Below are positions 25,540 to 27,994 of a stretch of DNA of 27,994 nucleotides, piece after piece. The stretch's first letter is position 1, and the number at the start of each line of letters is the position of its first letter. The stretch is from a virus. The position numbers and the translations under genes are program-made. The stretch covers positions 1 to 27,994 of IMG/VR virus record IMGVR_UViG_3300046373_000243. The stretch is one strand, 5' to 3'. The notes under the pieces are model-generated. The model was not told where the DNA came from and ran no database searches. It saw nothing but the letters and a program-made list of their open reading frames with translations.

Positions 25540-25751
25540 GCGACCATATCGACAACACCGACAAGATCATCTTTGCGGAGGTGGCGCGCGGCCTGGCCGC
25601 CGTGCGGTGCCGGCCCAGCCTGGTGGCGCATGGCTGTTGCCACTACTGCGACGAGGCGCTGGCGCCCGCGCTGCTGTTCTGCAACGTGGACTGCAGCGAC
25701 GATTACGAGAAGGAGCAGGCCGCCAAGGCGCGCGCCGGCCGCGCAGGATGA
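25536..25751 (+). CDS. Small C4 zinc-finger protein downstream of Q
   Basis: A 71-residue protein whose start overlaps the Q stop (ATGA). Cysteines C35-x2-C38 and C49-x3-C53 (CHYCDE, FCNVDC) form a likely zinc-binding knuckle, followed by a charged SDDYEKEQAAKARA tail. This is reminiscent of DksA/TraR-like or other C4 knuckles of P2-like phages, but not of Ogr itself. Role unknown; possible transcription modulator. Confidence 0.7.
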   Translation: MSDHIDNTDKIIFAEVARGLAAVRCRPSLVAHGCCHYCDEALAPALLFCNVDCSDDYEKEQAAKARAGRAG

Positions 25752-25823
25752 CCGCCACGCCGCGATAGCCGACAGGGCGGGACCGCGTTGCCCCGCCGCG
25801 CCAGCGCGCCCCAGCCACCGCAC

Positions 25824-25847
25824 AAGCCGCCCACGAGGCGGCTTTTT
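25824..25847 (+). terminator. Intrinsic terminator after the P-Q-zinc-finger operon
   Basis: AAGCCGCC (25824-25831), loop CACGA, GGCGGCTT (25837-25844) and a T-run to 25847. The stem is GC-rich and followed by T5 on the + strand, about 70 bp after the zinc-finger gene. Confidence 0.85.
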
Positions 25848-25912
25848 CACGTCCTGATGATTGATGTTGCTCTTGGAGCAAGAAAAAGCCCCGTTTCGGC
25901 CCGGCGCGCGCA

Positions 25913-25931
25913 GTTGTCCCCCCTCCACACC
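25913..25931 (-). other. Candidate cos site (19-nt cohesive end)
   Basis: Read on the minus strand, GGTGTGGAGGGGGGACAAC followed by TGCGCGC aligns without gaps to the P2 cohesive end as I remember it (GGCGAGGCGGGGAAAGCAC then TGCGCGC), with about 18 of 26 positions identical. It lies downstream of Q, as cos does in P2. The P2 sequence is recalled from memory. Confidence 0.6.
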
Positions 25932-26020
25932 TGCCCGCTATATAGGGGTCTTTTGACTCAAATGTGCACCATGGCCGAAGGCGCATGAGGACTGGTGCGG
26001 CGGGGCGAAGAGGGGGCATG

Positions 26021-26050
26021 CGATTTGACGCATTTTGACGCACTTTGACC
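26021..26050. repeat. Three tandem 10-bp repeats
   Basis: CGATTTGACG, CATTTTGACG and CACTTTGACC follow each other in exact 10-bp phase, one helical turn. Such arrays often bind proteins; near a prophage end they could be integrase arm-type sites. Confidence 0.5.
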
Positions 26051-26209
26051 GCTTTTTCGTGCGGGTGGTGTTGCGACGTGGGAACGGTGTTGTTTTCGCG
26101 CTGCGCCGCGTCCTGGCGCGGCTCTGGGCTATGTATGACGTCTCTATGCTGACGATCATTCATCTTCACGCCGACGCATCATCGCCGCGTATTGCGGCCT
26201 CAAGAACTC

Positions 26210-26239
26210 TTGATATACTGTATTTATGTACAGTATTTT
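26210..26239 (+). promoter_or_regulatory. LexA (SOS) box within a sigma70-like promoter
   Basis: TACTGTATTTATGTACAGTA (26216-26235) matches the CTGT-N8-ACAG LexA operator and nearly equals the E. coli consensus. It lies between a -35 TTGATA (26210-26215) and a possible -10 TATTTT (26234-26239), so bound LexA would block the promoter. The first gene starts 12 bp after the -10. Confidence 0.85.
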
Positions 26240-26250
26240 ATTTAGGTGTC

Positions 26251-26592
26251 ATGATGATTGTTAAAATGTTAAAGATGCGCCTTGCTGGGGTGGAGGTGCC
26301 CAAGCGACGGCTGCATGATCGCTACAACTCGGCACGGCCCGGCACGTTGGAAGTCGTTGAAACGACAGACCAGGGCTTGCACCGGTTGGTGAAGCTGGCC
26401 CGCTTCACTTACGGAGAGAGTGGAAACTACGTTGACACACTTTTCGGCGTGAATTTGCTCTGGTATCGGGATGGGCGCATGGTGCTGTCAGGGTTTGAGC
26501 GCAGCAAAGTAGGTATGCAATTTTGCGACTATGCGCAGTCCTGGCTGTGTTTTGTCGGGACGGAGCCGCCGCCAGTGCCAGAAGGCAGGTAG
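26251..26592 (+). CDS. Unknown 113-residue SOS-controlled protein
   Basis: The ATG at 26251 follows TAGGTG and sits just after the LexA box. The protein (MMIVKMLKMRLAGVEVPKRR at the start) has no signal or membrane segment. Its C-terminal half looks beta-rich (FGVNLLWYRDGRMVLSGFER) and it ends PPPVPEGR. I do not recognise a family. It precedes the SRAP gene by 10 bp, so the two are very likely co-transcribed and induced by DNA damage. Confidence 0.75.
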   Translation: MMIVKMLKMRLAGVEVPKRRLHDRYNSARPGTLEVVETTDQGLHRLVKLARFTYGESGNYVDTLFGVNLLWYRDGRMVLSGFERSKVGMQFCDYAQSWLCFVGTEPPPVPEGR

Positions 26593-26602
26593 AATAAATT
26601 GC

Positions 26603-27241
26603 ATGTGCGCCGACTATACCCCCAGCCGTAGCGATCAAATCGAACAGCATTTTGCTGTCCGCTCCCCTCAATTTGACCTGCCGCCGGAAGCCTGGCCAGG
26701 CTACATGGCGCCGATCATTCGCGCGTCGCACGACGTGCCCGGTGATATGGAAGTCGCTCCGGCATGTTTCGGAATGGTTCCGCATTGGGCCGATATGAAG
26801 CTGGCGCGGCAGACCTACAACGCCCGCACCGAAACCGTGGCGCAGAAGCCATCCTTCCGCAATGCCTGGAAGCGCAAACAGTTCTGCATTATCCCTGCAG
26901 ATAACTTCTTTGAACCCTGCTACGAAACAGGGAAGCCGATCCGCTGGCGCATCGAGCGCGCCGATGGCATGCCGGCCGCCATCGCCGGGATATGGGAATT
27001 CCGGCCGCAAGATTTGCTGTTGTCGTTCTCGATGCTGACGATAAACGCCGATGGCCACCCGCTCATGCAGAGTTTCCACAAGCCGGATGATGAAAAGCGC
27101 ATGGTGATGATTCTCGACCCGGACCAGTATCACGGCTGGCTCGATGGCTCTCTTGTGAGCGAAGAGGATCTGTTTCAGCAGTATCCAGCAGAGTGCCTAA
27201 TGGCTGTAGCTGATCCGCTTCCGCCGCGTGTGAAAAAATGA
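26603..27241 (+). CDS. SOS response-associated peptidase (SRAP; YedK/HMCES family)
   Basis: A 212-residue SRAP-domain protein that forms a DNA-protein crosslink at abasic sites in single-stranded DNA. All active residues are placed as in YedK: C2 (exposed after Met removal), N73 (NARTET), E104 (NFFEP) and H159 (SFHKPDDEKRM). The start at 26603 is fixed by the required MC N-terminus. Second gene of the LexA-controlled operon. SRAP genes are frequent on phages and mobile elements as well as chromosomes, so it cannot settle whether this part is prophage or host. Confidence 0.93.
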   Translation: MCADYTPSRSDQIEQHFAVRSPQFDLPPEAWPGYMAPIIRASHDVPGDMEVAPACFGMVPHWADMKLARQTYNARTETVAQKPSFRNAWKRKQFCIIPADNFFEPCYETGKPIRWRIERADGMPAAIAGIWEFRPQDLLLSFSMLTINADGHPLMQSFHKPDDEKRMVMILDPDQYHGWLDGSLVSEEDLFQQYPAECLMAVADPLPPRVKK

Positions 27242-27250
27242 ACACGGGTA

Positions 27251-27448
27251 TTGGCGCTTGGGACTTGTAGTGACAAGGATGAAAGCAACAGCCATAAAAA
27301 GGCTATCATTTTGCAAGGTCGAGTGGAAGTATTCGTAAAATTTTCCGCAAAAGATGGTTTCGGCGCTGTGAATATGTCTATCGCACGATGCATCTTTGAG
27401 AGTGACGGAAAAACGTTGCTCGATCTTCGTGCAACTAAAAGCCGCTAG
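27251..27448 (+). CDS. Doubtful small ORF
   Basis: A 65-codon frame starting at a TTG, without a clear ribosome site. The latter half (GRVEVFVKFSAKDGFGAVNM then SIARCIFESDGKTLLDLRAT) looks protein-like, so it may be real or the end of a decayed gene. No family recognised. Confidence 0.25.
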   Translation: MALGTCSDKDESNSHKKAIILQGRVEVFVKFSAKDGFGAVNMSIARCIFESDGKTLLDLRATKSR

Positions 27449-27524
27449 ATTGTTGCTCGCTTGACGGATAGGTTAGTTGTTAGCCGGTCGTGTTGCTTAC
27501 CGAATTTTTTTAGAGCAGTTGAGG

Positions 27525-27580
27525 GGGGAGCTGAGATCGGATGAATGCCAAATGATAGGCGGGATATCTCTCAGCTCCCC
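27525..27580. repeat. 12-bp inverted repeat with 32-nt loop
   Basis: GGGGAGCTGAGA (27525-27536) and TCTCAGCTCCCC (27569-27580) are exact reverse complements. It lies just past the 3' end of the minus-strand LTD-like gene. No adjacent T-run in either direction, so a terminator role is not clear. Confidence 0.7.
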
Positions 27581-27607
27581 TTGCTGTTATCTCAGATGAG
27601 CTTGAAA

Positions 27608-27988
27608 CTATTCTACAGGAGGGACGTTTAGGATTTGACGGAAGAGACGGGGGGCATAAAACAACTGCGCAGTATCTCCATCTTTGTTCCAGACGGTTTT
27701 TTTATGGTTCCAATGTAGAGCATACATGTCTTTGCCATCGTTAGATTTTTCCATGCCATCAACACCGCTTCGCGTCCGCAGACTGATAAAAGTTCCCTTT
27801 TTAAGAATTAACTGCGGAAAGACATAGGCATGACGATTCGTGTTCGACACTTCGTGATCATCAGTGAATGTATTGTCCATTAGAATATAGTTTCCGAGGT
27901 TTACCTCTTCCATGGCTTGCAACCACACGTACTCTTTTTTCAAATCCCCTGGGTTTCTGACCGCCCACAAACGTAAATCATTTGACAT
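27608..27988 (-). CDS. Lamin-tail-domain-like protein
   Basis: A 126-residue protein. The pattern GNYILMDN, HAYVFPQLILKKGTFISLRT, ALHWNHKKTVWNKDGDTAQL then LF follows the lamin-tail (LTD) immunoglobulin-like fold: a YxFP strand, a KKGT turn and the WNxxGDTAxL signature. It has no signal peptide and no attached enzyme domain, unlike many bacterial LTD proteins. ATG 27988 is near the window end, so a longer upstream start cannot be excluded. AT-rich; function unknown. Confidence 0.65.
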   Translation of the reverse strand: MSNDLRLWAVRNPGDLKKEYVWLQAMEEVNLGNYILMDNTFTDDHEVSNTNRHAYVFPQLILKKGTFISLRTRSGVDGMEKSNDGKDMYALHWNHKKTVWNKDGDTAQLFYAPRLFRQILNVPPVE

Positions 27989-27994
27989 TTTTTT

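Larger units (their letters stand above)
1875..25931. mobile_element. Degenerate P2-like prophage (minimal extent, int to cos-like site)
   Basis: Gene content and order match the P2 family read from the right: Q and P on + ; then O N M L X, holin, endolysin, spanins, R S V W J I H, fibre assembly, FI FII E/E' T, gpA and int on - . Having gpA and int downstream of the tail operon in the same direction is the arrangement seen in several beta-proteobacterial P2 relatives. Genes U, D, ogr, the C repressor and cox are absent, FI and T are broken, and a foreign YD-repeat cassette splits S from V. The outer ends are not determined: no att duplication was recognised on either side. Confidence 0.9.
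25752..26215. other. Non-coding right-end region
   Basis: No convincing gene. It contains the terminator at 25824-25847, a cos-like stretch at 25913-25931, a run of three 10-bp repeats at 26021-26050 and otherwise mixed sequence leading to the LexA-controlled promoter. The open frame from 26035 is fortuitous. One arm of the attachment site may be here, but no matching copy was found near int. Confidence 0.5.
27242..27607. other. AT-rich intergenic stretch after the SRAP gene
   Basis: Holds a weak AGCC...GGCT hairpin near 27288-27301 that may help end the SRAP transcript, a low-confidence ORF (27251-27448), and a 12-bp inverted repeat (27525-27580). No RNA gene or mobile-element end recognised. 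Confidence 0.4.

Noticed and set aside
26035-26250. Upstream extension of the 113-residue protein to a start at 26035
   Set aside because: It would run through the LexA box and promoter; the start at 26251 follows a ribosome site and fits the promoter.
1-27994. tRNA, rRNA or IS element
   Set aside because: No cloverleaf-like sequence, rRNA segment or transposase was recognised on reading both strands.

Overview
The window is dominated by a degenerate P2-like (Peduovirus-type) prophage in what looks like a GC-rich betaproteobacterium, probably a member of the Oxalobacteraceae/Burkholderiales. That assignment is an inference from the codon use of the phage genes and from a gene order (late genes, then gpA, then int, all one way) common in beta-proteobacterial P2 relatives. 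No 16S, tRNA or housekeeping gene is present to confirm the host.

Layout, left to right. (1) 1-1865, + strand, visibly AT-rich: a tight three-gene cassette of GHKL-type ATPase, STAS-like (DUF4325-type) protein and a small membrane-anchored coiled-coil protein. It abuts the 3' end of the prophage integrase and is a candidate conflict or regulatory cargo module. (2) 1875-5605, - strand: the early operon, read leftward: replication initiator gpA, three small overlapping ORFs, a DUF4224-type small protein and a tyrosine integrase. (3) 5595-11909, - strand: tail and baseplate genes V, W, J, I, H, a tail-fibre assembly gene, FI, FII, E/E' and T. FI and T are broken by deletion fusions. (4) 11975-16664, - strand, AT-rich: an inserted cassette holding a 1383-residue Sec-exported YD-repeat (Rhs-like) protein with a C-terminal toxin-like domain and an overlapping four-helix membrane protein, its likely immunity partner. 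It has its own sigma70-like promoter at one side and a perfect 24-bp inverted repeat at the other. (5) 16721-22530, - strand: S, R, the spanin pair, endolysin, holin, X, L, M, N and O. (6) 22667-25751, + strand: terminase ATPase P, portal Q and a small zinc-finger protein, then a terminator and a stretch resembling the P2 cos site. (7) 26216-27241, + strand: a near-consensus LexA box over the promoter of an unknown 113-residue protein and a YedK/HMCES-type SRAP protein. (8) 27242-27994: AT-rich, with a weak small ORF, an inverted repeat and a minus-strand protein that looks like a stand-alone lamin-tail-like domain.

How it fits together. Capsid, DNA packaging, lysis and most baseplate genes look intact. 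The tail sheath (FI) keeps only its C-terminal third. The tape measure (T) keeps only about its first 40 residues, fused to the end of a gene that appears to have lain upstream of gpA. U, D, ogr, the repressor and cox are absent. The prophage therefore should not make infectious particles alone, and the deletion joins the late tail operon directly to gpA-int.

The most interesting parts are the cargo: the YD-repeat toxin/immunity moron between S and V, the ATPase/STAS/membrane cassette beside int, and the LexA-controlled SRAP operon near the right end. The att sites could not be identified, so whether the two outer cassettes lie inside or outside the prophage is unresolved.
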